From the NCBI GenBank assembly GCA_025997275.1, contig BNUJ01000051.1, positions 1 to 10,521 of the forward strand: DNA of 10,521 bases, given 5' to 3'. The notes under the pieces are model-generated. The model was not told the origin of the DNA and made no database searches. It saw nothing but the letters and a program-made list of their open reading frames with translations. Positions 1-6,524 of the stretch are shown here, in pieces (positions within the stretch are counted from its first letter, which is position 1; each line of letters begins with the position of its first letter). Position numbers and translations under genes: made by a program. Source of the stretch: Deferribacterales bacterium (lineage in GTDB: Bacteria; Chrysiogenota; Deferribacteres; Deferribacterales; JAISNW01).

Positions 1-66
1 TGCTCGTGCGGATTTTTGGCAGTTGCCTCTGTGGAGGTAGCTGTTTATGCATAGTTTTAACGTCAA
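1..66 (+). promoter_or_regulatory. SD-sequestering hairpin upstream of first membrane-protein gene; copy 1 of a duplicated 5' element
   Basis: The bases just before the ATG at 47 form a 12-bp stem: GGCAGTTGCCTC (18-29), loop TGTG (30-33), GAGGTAGCTGTT (34-45). All 12 positions pair if G-U wobbles are allowed. The Shine-Dalgarno GGAGG (33-37) lies in the loop/3' arm, so the fold would hide it. The 66-bp block, including the first codons, recurs at 4238-4303 with 62 of 66 bases identical. A stop codon TAG (38-40) lies in the frame of the downstream ATG, as in the second copy. Whether a C tract and leader ORF precede this copy cannot be seen, because the window starts here. Confidence 0.65.
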
Positions 67-2326
67 TACTTTCTTTAATCGGTTTAGACATCTATTCTTC
101 GTCTTTATATCGTTAGTATCCATTTTCTGTATCTATGCATTATTGTCCTTTGTCTATGTAGGCAGAACGGATGCAGTGCCCTTGAAATGGCAGAAACATT
201 TAGAAATATCACAGAAAGAGCTATACAGTAACCTAGATAACTTCAGCATAGTTGGTGTTGACAGGAACGTTATCAGGAGTAATTCTGATAACGCAACTAT
301 AAGGGTTGATGTAGGAGATAGAGGAGCAAAGGACTATGTTAGATTATCATTAGTTGTTGCTAGACTAAACACTACTAACTACTATCCGAAAGGTTGGTGG
401 TTGCAATACACTGATAGAACAGGCAAAGAACAGGCTAGAACACTAACTAGACTGCAAAATGGCTTTAATTCATCAAAGCTAATCAAGGGTGGTATCCCCG
501 CACAATTCAACGTATTTTCTAGTGACGTTGGACGTGGCTTTTCTATGGAACTAGAGCGGGCTTATCTAAGTAAGTATCCTGTGCTACCAAATAGCTTTAT
601 TGCACCATTTATCACACTTGCACTCTTTGCGGTGCTAATAGTTTGGTGCTGTGTATATAAGGGGCTACATAACTGGTTACTCGCTAGAAACTGGGCGTTG
701 GCTGTTATAATAGTATTAGCTCAGTTGCTTGTGTTCGCCTATAATAGAGAGCAGTGTAAAACATTTACATGGGAAGATATGCCTATGTATATGTTTGCTA
801 ACATTTCAGGCTCGGATATGGGTTTAGATACTAACACGCCTTTTGAGAAGCTGCAAAAACCAGAGTTTGGAAAATGGTATTCTGGCTATGACTTTGAGAG
901 GCAGCTTTCTGCCCAATCTGATGAAGGGTTAGCGCACTTAAATCAATTACGTAGCAGAGATTCATTATACTCCATTACGAACTTCATATTGCTTCATCTG
1001 ACATCGGCAATATTTTTTATGGGCAGGTTTAGTTTGTGGATTGCAACATCGTTGAATATGCTGTATTTTGTAGCCACAGCATTTATCCTATACCTTGTTT
1101 CTAGGCGTTTCCTGTCGGGCAAGCTGGCTTTGTTGCCACTACTCTTTTATGGTTTTAGTAATGCAGCTATCAGCATGATTTTAATGGCTCGTCCAACGAT
1201 GTTGCCCGCTTTTTTCTTTATGTTGCTACTATATATCGCTCTTGCTCTACTTGACAAACCCAGCCTATCAAAGCGGTTTTATGTGCTATTAGCGTTTGTG
1301 TTCTTTTTAGGTTTTGATTCTTATGTCTATATCCCAGTATGGCTTGCTGGCATATCCATCATACCGCTAATACATCTATTCAGACAAAAACGATTTCAAG
1401 ATATTATTAAATGTGCCATCTCGTTGGTGGCTGGGTTTGTGATGTATTACCTGTTTATCACGGGACCATTTCTTGATTTCCTTGGCAGAACAAGTATGAA
1501 TATGTCCACCAATCGGTTTTTTGAGCGTTTATTCATTAGTTCTTATGTTATCAATAATGACCTGTTTGGCGGGATATTGATATATTGGTTATTGATTGTG
1601 GCAATATTTGCTTGCATCTGTATATACCAAGTTAAATTTTGTGGCAAACCAGTGAATACCTCTAGGAGCACAACCCTCAAGTGTGTTGCGATTGCGCTTG
1701 GCATCTCCCTAACATTACTTACCGATGCAAAATTCGCTCCTCCTGTTCATTGGGTGCATACTTATCATTTCTTCCCTATTATGCCAGCAATGGTTCTATT
1801 GTTAGTGGTCATCTCAAAAGAATTGTTTGCTAGTGTAGTTGGTAATGCAATACTATGGAAAAGAACGCTAGCTGTTATTGTTGTGATATTTACCATATCG
1901 TGGCGTTATTGCTACGTTGTGTATGACCCTTATAGTTTCAATGGCATTGACGTAATTGACGTATGGAGAGCTACTCCAGACTATGCATCCATTAGTAGTT
2001 CTTACAAGGATACTCCTGCTATTGCTATAGAGCACATATTTCAACCCGATGTTGATATGCATCTGCGTCAAACGATGATTATACCTGCCGATATTGGCTC
2101 ACGTATGAAGGAATCATTAAATAAGGCGTTGAATGACATTAAAGACGATAGACAGGTTATTGTCTACGTGCCACATGATATTACTAATACAGAATTAGCA
2201 AGTCTGCTAAGGAAAATAATATCCGAGGATGATGTTCAAGCTGTCTTTGACACTATGCAACAGCACGGCTACACAAAACGAGTGCCATTCATAGGTGGAA
2301 TGAGCTGGATATTCTCTAAAGGGTGA
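47..2326 (+). CDS. Large polytopic membrane protein, putative GT-C-fold glycosyltransferase (paralogue A)
   Basis: This 759-residue protein has an N-terminal membrane anchor (about 16-37), then a polar domain of about 140 residues with predicted beta character, probably periplasmic. Membrane segments follow at about 184-205 and 213-232, and a long run of hydrophobic segments spans roughly 308-620. A soluble tail of about 130 residues ends in HGYTKRVPFIGGMSWIFSKG. Between the third and fourth segments is AQSDEGLAHLNQLRSR (289-304). An acidic Asp-Glu pair in a periplasmic loop, followed by an amphipathic helix, is typical of GT-C transferases such as ArnT/PMT relatives, so D292-E293 are candidate catalytic residues. 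The family assignment is inference; no exact family was recognised. The ATG at 47 is supported by GGAGG 9 nt upstream, held in a hairpin. A paralogue lies at 4284-6524. It ends 10 bp before the convergent murI stop. Confidence 0.8.
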   Translation: MHSFNVNTFFNRFRHLFFVFISLVSIFCIYALLSFVYVGRTDAVPLKWQKHLEISQKELYSNLDNFSIVGVDRNVIRSNSDNATIRVDVGDRGAKDYVRLSLVVARLNTTNYYPKGWWLQYTDRTGKEQARTLTRLQNGFNSSKLIKGGIPAQFNVFSSDVGRGFSMELERAYLSKYPVLPNSFIAPFITLALFAVLIVWCCVYKGLHNWLLARNWALAVIIVLAQLLVFAYNREQCKTFTWEDMPMYMFANISGSDMGLDTNTPFEKLQKPEFGKWYSGYDFERQLSAQSDEGLAHLNQLRSRDSLYSITNFILLHLTSAIFFMGRFSLWIATSLNMLYFVATAFILYLVSRRFLSGKLALLPLLFYGFSNAAISMILMARPTMLPAFFFMLLLYIALALLDKPSLSKRFYVLLAFVFFLGFDSYVYIPVWLAGISIIPLIHLFRQKRFQDIIKCAISLVAGFVMYYLFITGPFLDFLGRTSMNMSTNRFFERLFISSYVINNDLFGGILIYWLLIVAIFACICIYQVKFCGKPVNTSRSTTLKCVAIALGISLTLLTDAKFAPPVHWVHTYHFFPIMPAMVLLLVVISKELFASVVGNAILWKRTLAVIVVIFTISWRYCYVVYDPYSFNGIDVIDVWRATPDYASISSSYKDTPAIAIEHIFQPDVDMHLRQTMIIPADIGSRMKESLNKALNDIKDDRQVIVYVPHDITNTELASLLRKIISEDDVQAVFDTMQQHGYTKRVPFIGGMSWIFSKG

Positions 2327-2336
2327 TAGTATCTCG

Positions 2337-3098
2337 TTATAGTTTAATCAGCTTTGTTGGTGTGCCAGCGGGCAATATCTGTTTGACGATGTCTAGCGAT
2401 GTCGGCGTGCCCGTGATGCACACCTCGCGTTTGCCACTCTCCCTAGCGGGCATTAGTGCCTGCACCCGCTTGACCATTGAATATGTGCCGTCAGCTAGCT
2501 GAATAGCGGGGAAAGCCCCCGCAATCACATCGGCAAGTAGCGGAAAGTGCGTGCAACCTAGTATTAGCGTATCTATACCCCGCTCAGCCAGCTCATCTAT
2601 ATACATTTTAGCTGTTATACGTGGCAGTTCGCCTGTCCACACCCCCTCTTCTGCCAGCGATACTAACAGAGGGCACGCCTTTTGCCAAATCTGCACGCGA
2701 GGGTCATAAGCGGCTATTGCGCTGGTGTATGCTCCGCTTGACACAGTGGCACGGGTGGCGATAACACCGAGCTTTTTATTTTTGGTCATTGCAAGCCCAC
2801 TCTCCACGCTAGCCTGAACTACCCCTAATACGGGTATGCTGAACGCTTGTTCTAGGGCAGGTATAGCACAGACCGATATGGTATTGCAGGCGACTACCAG
2901 TGCACTGACGCGGTATGTTTTTAGCAGATATGAGGCATCTTCAAGGGCATATTTGGTAATCACCTCACTGGAGTTGTTGCCGTAGGGTGCTCGCGCACAA
3001 TCTCCGAGGTAGAATATATCAGCAGCGGGGAATGCTTTGCTTAATTCCCCGTATATAGTCAACCCGCCGACACCTGAATCAAATACGCCGATAGCCAT
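2337..3098 (-). CDS. murI: Glutamate racemase
   Basis: MurI interconverts L- and D-glutamate in the cytoplasm and supplies D-Glu for peptidoglycan precursors. From the ATG at 3098 it is 253 residues, normal for the family. It opens with MAIGVFDSGVGG, containing the catalytic Asp7. The two catalytic cysteines are visible in VVACNT (Cys71) and LGCTHFP (Cys182, with His184). The frame stays open to a TTG at 3137, but that TTG is the -35 box of a good promoter and the extra 13 residues are not family-like, so the ATG at 3098 is chosen. No clear Shine-Dalgarno precedes it, and the predicted transcript start is only a few bases upstream, so the mRNA may be nearly leaderless. It is divergent from galE and convergent with the membrane protein gene ending at 2326. 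Confidence 0.95.
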   Translation of the reverse strand: MAIGVFDSGVGGLTIYGELSKAFPAADIFYLGDCARAPYGNNSSEVITKYALEDASYLLKTYRVSALVVACNTISVCAIPALEQAFSIPVLGVVQASVESGLAMTKNKKLGVIATRATVSSGAYTSAIAAYDPRVQIWQKACPLLVSLAEEGVWTGELPRITAKMYIDELAERGIDTLILGCTHFPLLADVIAGAFPAIQLADGTYSMVKRVQALMPARESGKREVCITGTPTSLDIVKQILPAGTPTKLIKL

Positions 3099-3108
3099 AA
3101 TACTCGCT

Positions 3109-3137
3109 ATTGTATATAATTTGACTATTGCTGTCAA
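3109..3137 (-). promoter_or_regulatory. murI promoter, sigma-70 type
   Basis: On the minus strand a perfect -35 box TTGACA (3137-3132) is separated by 17 bp from TACAAT (3114-3109), a 5/6 match to the -10 consensus. Transcription would start near 3102, only about 4 nt before the murI ATG at 3098. The match is seen directly; the start site is inferred from usual spacing. The box overlaps the region needed for the divergent galE promoter. Confidence 0.6.
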
Positions 3138-3149
3138 TTATGCTAACCT
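3121..3149 (+). promoter_or_regulatory. Possible galE promoter, overlapping the murI promoter
   Basis: TTGACT (3121-3126) lies 17 bp before TAACCT (3144-3149), a weak -10. Another -10 candidate, TATGCT (3139-3144), has no well-placed -35. The first pair would start transcription close to the galE ATG at 3156. TTGAC (3121-3125) and GTCAA (3133-3137) form an inverted repeat with a 7-bp spacer, because each strand contributes a -35 box. The two promoters occupy the same DNA, so simultaneous RNA polymerase binding is unlikely. The galE assignment is tentative. Confidence 0.35.
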
Positions 3150-3155
3150 AGTAAT

Positions 3156-4163
3156 ATGAATGTATTGGTGACTGGCGGACTGGGCTATATTGGCTCTCAT
3201 GCGGTGTTGTGCCTGCTCAAATCGGGCTTTGATGTTACTATCGCTGATAATCTATCTAATTGCGATATAAGTGTCCATAAACGACTTGAAGAGCTGTCAG
3301 ACAAGCCTATTAAACTATATACTACAGACGTGCGAGCTTCTCTATCAAAAATATTTGAAGAGGATAAGATTGATGCGGTTATTCATTTTGCTGCTCTGAA
3401 AGCAGTTGGGGAGAGTATCCAAAAACCGCTTGAATATTACGATAATAATGTATATGGTGCAATCAACCTACTAGAGACTATGTCGCACTACGGGGTAAAG
3501 AGTTTTGTGTTTAGCTCCAGTGCGGTGGTCTATGGCGACTCTGGTCTGCCATACAGAGAAGATGCGCCTGTCTCTGCGGCAACTAACCCGTATGGACAGA
3601 CTAAGATTATGATAGAAAACATATTACAAGATTTATATAGGGCTGATAACAGCTGGCATATCGCTATTCTGCGCTATTTTAACCCCATAGGGGCGCATGA
3701 GAGCGGCAAAATCGGCGAAAATCCAGTAGGGATACCTAATAATTTGATGCCTTACGTGGCAAAGGTTGCATCGGGTGAATTGAAAGAGCTATCAGTCTTC
3801 GGTGGCGATTATTCAACCCCTGATGGCACAGGCATTAGAGACTATATTCACGTCTGCGACCTAGCTGAGGGACATATTGCGGCACTTAACTATATCGCAA
3901 ATAAAACGGGGGCACATACATGGAACTTGGGAACGGGCAAAGGCTACTCTGTCCTAGAAATTGTTAATACATTTATAAATATAACGGGTGTTCAACTACC
4001 ATATAAGGTTGTTGCAAGACGCGCTGGCGATGTGCCTGTGTCATATTGCGACCCAAGCAAAGCCCAGCATGAGCTTGGCTGGCAAGCCACAAGAACGCTG
4101 ACTGATATGGTAAAGGACACTTGGCACTGGGAACGAGCAAGAACAGCTGATGAGCGTTTATAA
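3156..4163 (+). CDS. galE: UDP-glucose 4-epimerase
   Basis: GalE interconverts UDP-glucose and UDP-galactose using tightly bound NAD, feeding galactose-type sugars into surface glycans. The 335-residue length matches the family. Visible features are the Rossmann nucleotide-binding motif VTGGLGYIGSH (5-15), SSSAVVYG with the catalytic Ser122, and the catalytic pair Tyr146/Lys150 in YGQTK. Substrate-loop motifs follow: RYFNPIGAH (173-181), IPNNLMPY (193-200) and DGTGIRDYIHV (223-233). This extended SDR enzyme might also epimerise N-acetylated sugars; sequence reading alone does not settle that. No Shine-Dalgarno precedes the ATG, which lies close to a possible promoter, so it may be leaderless. 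Its TAA stop overlaps the AAGGAGG of the next small ORF, implying cotranscription with the leader and the membrane protein at 4284. Confidence 0.95.
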   Translation: MNVLVTGGLGYIGSHAVLCLLKSGFDVTIADNLSNCDISVHKRLEELSDKPIKLYTTDVRASLSKIFEEDKIDAVIHFAALKAVGESIQKPLEYYDNNVYGAINLLETMSHYGVKSFVFSSSAVVYGDSGLPYREDAPVSAATNPYGQTKIMIENILQDLYRADNSWHIAILRYFNPIGAHESGKIGENPVGIPNNLMPYVAKVASGELKELSVFGGDYSTPDGTGIRDYIHVCDLAEGHIAALNYIANKTGAHTWNLGTGKGYSVLEIVNTFINITGVQLPYKVVARRAGDVPVSYCDPSKAQHELGWQATRTLTDMVKDTWHWERARTADERL

Positions 4164-4169
4164 AGGAGG
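4163..4169 (+). promoter_or_regulatory. Strong ribosome binding site of the leader ORF
   Basis: AAGGAGG is a near-perfect complement of the 16S rRNA 3' end, 7 nt before the ATG at 4177. It starts in the last base of the galE stop codon. It is the strongest free Shine-Dalgarno in the window, striking for an ORF of 18 codons. GAGCGTTTAT is directly repeated around it (4152-4161 and 4169-4178). Confidence 0.75.
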
Positions 4170-4176
4170 AGCGTTT

Positions 4177-4233
4177 ATGAAGTCTGAAAACACAATAACA
4201 ATAAGTATCTCAACCCCCCCCCCCCCCGCATAA
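4177..4233 (+). CDS. Short leader ORF carrying a poly-C tract (phase-variable leader peptide)
   Basis: As sequenced it encodes 18 residues, MKSENTITISISTPPPPA, and stops at TAA 4231-4233 just after the C tract. Its start is supported by AAGGAGG at ideal spacing. Changing the C count changes only where it stops. With 15 Cs it would be 33 codons, ending at TAG 4275-4277 directly after the downstream GGAGG. With 13 Cs it would be 37 codons, ending at TAG 4289-4291, overlapping the ATG at 4284. No length can fuse it to the membrane protein, because TAG 4275-4277 blocks that frame. Comparing the two copies of the downstream block, substitutions are not preferentially synonymous in any frame, so the act of translation may matter more than the peptide. 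The regulatory role is inferred. Confidence 0.6.
   Translation: MKSENTITISISTPPPPA
4214..4227 (+). repeat. Homopolymer tract of 14 C, candidate slipped-strand switch
   Basis: Fourteen consecutive Cs lie inside the leader ORF, encoding the end of a Thr codon and four Pro codons. Tracts of this length are hypermutable in bacteria that use contingency loci (established for Campylobacter, Helicobacter and Neisseria). Position within a frame, between a strong start signal and an SD-hiding hairpin, makes a neutral repeat unlikely. The exact count may also be a sequencing or assembly consensus. Confidence 0.85.
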
Positions 4234-4237
4234 TCAA

Positions 4238-4303
4238 TGCTCGTGCGGGTCTTGGGCAGTTGCCTCTGTGGAGGTAGCTGTCTATGCATAGTTTTAACGT
4301 CAA
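4238..4303 (+). promoter_or_regulatory. SD-sequestering hairpin upstream of paralogue B; copy 2 of the duplicated 5' element
   Basis: GGCAGTTGCCTC (4255-4266), loop TGTG (4267-4270) and GAGGTAGCTGTC (4271-4282) form a 12-bp stem, all pairs Watson-Crick or G-U. The stem can extend by G4254-U4283 and U4253-A4284, reaching the start codon. The Shine-Dalgarno GGAGG (4270-4274) is buried. Against copy 1 (1-66) there are four differences. Three lie outside the stem, and the one inside (C4282 versus T45) keeps pairing by wobble. This argues that the structure is maintained. It may derive from a dispersed palindromic repeat. Confidence 0.7.
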
Positions 4304-6524
4304 CAAGTTTAGACATTTACTCTTCATTTTCATATCACTAGTAGTCATTGTTTGCATCTATGCACTTCTATCATTCGTCTATGTAGGCAGAACAGATGCA
4401 GTCCCTCTGAAGTGGCAGAAGCACCTAGAAATATCACAGCAAGAACTATATAAAAACTTAGACAACTTCAGTGTAGTCGGCGTGGACAAAAATGTTTTGC
4501 GTAGCGATACATCTGATAAATCAAGTATAATCGTTGATTTAGGCAATAGAACATCAAAGGACTACAAGCGAGTGTCATTGCTCATCTCTAGGCTTAATAC
4601 TACCAACGGCGGTCATAAAGGAACGTGGCTGTCTTTTACAGACAAGTCAGGAAAAGCAGTGAATAAAACGTTTAGTTTATTAAAAGATGGCTTTAATTCG
4701 TCAAAGCTCATACAAGGCAGTGTTCCTAGACAATTTACGATAACAACATGGAATGGGAACGCAGGCTTTTCTATGGAACTTGAACGAGTGTATTTGAGTA
4801 AATACCCCGTGTTGCCTAATAGTTTCATTGCCCCGTTTATCATGCTCTCAATCTTTGCGTTAGCTATATCTTGGTGTTGCTTTTACAAAGGACTGCACAG
4901 GTGGCTATTAGCTAGGAACTGGGCTTTATGTATCATAATAATTGCCGTTCAACTGATGTTTGTAGCCTACTATAGAAACCAAGCTGTAGGAGCTATAGGC
5001 GAAGAGATGGGCAGTATTATGGCAGCCAATAGTGCTCGTGTTGAAATAATCCTTAGTCCAACAGTTGATATTAGCAAATGTAAAAATTGCAGTGACGGCA
5101 GTGTTTGGTATTCACAGCAGAATGTAATTGAGGCTATGACCGCACAGTCCGATGAGGGGTTAGCTCATCTGAATAAACTAAGGAGCAGATGGCTAATCCA
5201 CTCCCCAACTCATTATATTCAACTTCACCTAGTCTCAATGTTGTTTCCAAATACGTTTAGTTTCTGGATTGGAGTGCTCCTTAACGTTCCCTATTATATA
5301 TGTATTTGTGTTCTACTATACGCCATTTCGAGACGTTTCCTGTCGGGCAAGTTAGCATTGTTGCCACTTATTTTTTATGCATCCAGTGCGGCTATATATA
5401 CGCCTCTATGGGCACGTTCATATACACTTGTGTCTTTCTTTTGCATGCTGTCGGTGTATTTGGTGCTAGAAATACTAACTCAACCGAAACTAACGAATAA
5501 AGTGTATATACTATTGGCGATATGCACGTTTCTAGGAGTTGATGCGCATAACTCTGTCGGAGTGTGGCTTGTTGCTATATCCTTTGTGCCTGTCCTTTGG
5601 CTGTTTAAGAATAAGCGTTTTATAGAGATTGCCAAGTGCGCAACTGCTATAGTAGTTGCGGGTATTATGTATCTAATTTTTATTGTACATCCGATTTTTG
5701 ACGCAAGGTACGCTCCGCCCGCCGATTTAGAGCCAATGAGCGTTAGCTTGTTCTTAAAAATGTTATTACAATCGCTAGTACTGCTTAATAACAACCTTTT
5801 TGGAGGGATAATAAACTGGTACTTACTGACAGTGGCGATTATGGGCATCCTATACTACAATAATGTTAGATTGTATATTAAACCTATCTATCCTAATTCT
5901 GATAATTGTGAAAAGAATACGTCGCCACAAACGAGTTCCGTGTTGCTGTATGCAAGTATAGCAACAGCTATAGTTGTCTATATATTAGCTTATGAGTGCT
6001 CTGAGGCATTCCTGCGTTACCCCTCTATGTGGCATCTAGTAGCAATGATTTCTCCAATGGTTCTGTTACTTGTTCTGTTTATAAACGAACTTATTGGTAT
6101 GGTGGCTACTCGTCTCTTGACGCGTAAAATGCTTGCTAGCATTATATTGATGCTTTCTTTTATTAGCTTTTTTAATAGAGTGGCACCTGAAAAGATATGT
6201 ATGCACCCGGGATTCGAACTTCCCACCACTAACTATGCAAAAATTGCTGAAGCATATAGGGATATGCCCGCTATTGGCGGCGTGTCTGCTGCGAATGTGG
6301 GGGTGCTAGTCGCTATGAACTTGCGTGAATCTATAAATATAGAATCTAGCGAAACAGCGTTCAATAGAGCATTAGAACACGTAAAGTCCGATAAAAGTAT
6401 TATCGTTTTTCTTTCTCCAAGGCAGAAAGATGTTTTTGTTTTAGATACATTGCGTCGTCACGGCTACACAAAACGTGCGCCCTTTATAGATGGCATTAGC
6501 TGGATATTCTCTAAAGAACGGTAA
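4284..6524 (+). CDS. Large polytopic membrane protein, putative GT-C-fold glycosyltransferase (paralogue B)
   Basis: This 746-residue paralogue of the 47-2326 product has the same plan: anchor at about 12-33, periplasmic-type domain to about 175, about ten further hydrophobic segments, and a soluble tail ending HGYTKRAPFIDGISWIFSKER. The candidate catalytic loop AQSDEGLAHLNKLRSR is retained (287-302; Asp290-Glu291), as is RRFLSGKLALLPLIFY (350-365). Similarity is very high in the first 70 residues, around the DE loop and at the C terminus, but low in the loop before the DE motif (about 233-285) and in most of the membrane core. That suggests a shared reaction with different substrates; this is inference. 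Expression is probably controlled by the leader ORF and hairpin just upstream. It overlaps convergent serS by 14 bp. The GT-C assignment rests on topology and the acidic motif only. Confidence 0.8.
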   Translation: MHSFNVNKFRHLLFIFISLVVIVCIYALLSFVYVGRTDAVPLKWQKHLEISQQELYKNLDNFSVVGVDKNVLRSDTSDKSSIIVDLGNRTSKDYKRVSLLISRLNTTNGGHKGTWLSFTDKSGKAVNKTFSLLKDGFNSSKLIQGSVPRQFTITTWNGNAGFSMELERVYLSKYPVLPNSFIAPFIMLSIFALAISWCCFYKGLHRWLLARNWALCIIIIAVQLMFVAYYRNQAVGAIGEEMGSIMAANSARVEIILSPTVDISKCKNCSDGSVWYSQQNVIEAMTAQSDEGLAHLNKLRSRWLIHSPTHYIQLHLVSMLFPNTFSFWIGVLLNVPYYICICVLLYAISRRFLSGKLALLPLIFYASSAAIYTPLWARSYTLVSFFCMLSVYLVLEILTQPKLTNKVYILLAICTFLGVDAHNSVGVWLVAISFVPVLWLFKNKRFIEIAKCATAIVVAGIMYLIFIVHPIFDARYAPPADLEPMSVSLFLKMLLQSLVLLNNNLFGGIINWYLLTVAIMGILYYNNVRLYIKPIYPNSDNCEKNTSPQTSSVLLYASIATAIVVYILAYECSEAFLRYPSMWHLVAMISPMVLLLVLFINELIGMVATRLLTRKMLASIILMLSFISFFNRVAPEKICMHPGFELPTTNYAKIAEAYRDMPAIGGVSAANVGVLVAMNLRESINIESSETAFNRALEHVKSDKSIIVFLSPRQKDVFVLDTLRRHGYTKRAPFIDGISWIFSKER

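Noticed and set aside
2326..2337. Possible shared terminator between the first membrane gene and murI
   Set aside because: The 10-bp gap and flanks show no GC-rich stem followed by a T run on either strand.
3099..3137. N-terminal extension of murI from the TTG at 3137
   Set aside because: The TTG is the -35 hexamer of a good promoter, the added residues are not family-like, and MAIGVFDSGVGG is the expected N terminus.
4204..4232. Poly-C tract as a sequencing artefact or transcription-blocking element only
   Set aside because: Count error is possible, but a second long C/G tract in the window sits exactly where a one-base change restores a gene, supporting genuine contingency tracts in this genome.
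4177..4290. The C tract as a switch fusing the leader in frame to the membrane protein
   Set aside because: The only register in frame with the ATG at 4284 meets TAG at 4275-4277, so no tract length gives a fusion. Coupling is the remaining explanation.
5480..5848. Minus-strand ORF of 122 codons within the second membrane protein
   Set aside because: It is antisense to a well-supported coding region, with no family features or initiation signal of its own; a shadow frame. The other short antisense or out-of-frame ORFs were discarded for the same reason.
6199..6224. Sequence resembling a tRNA T-arm on the minus strand (GTTCGAATCCCG)
   Set aside because: Only the T-loop portion is tRNA-like. 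The stem pairs poorly, no acceptor, D or anticodon arms are found nearby, and it lies inside an intact membrane-protein frame (HPGFELP).
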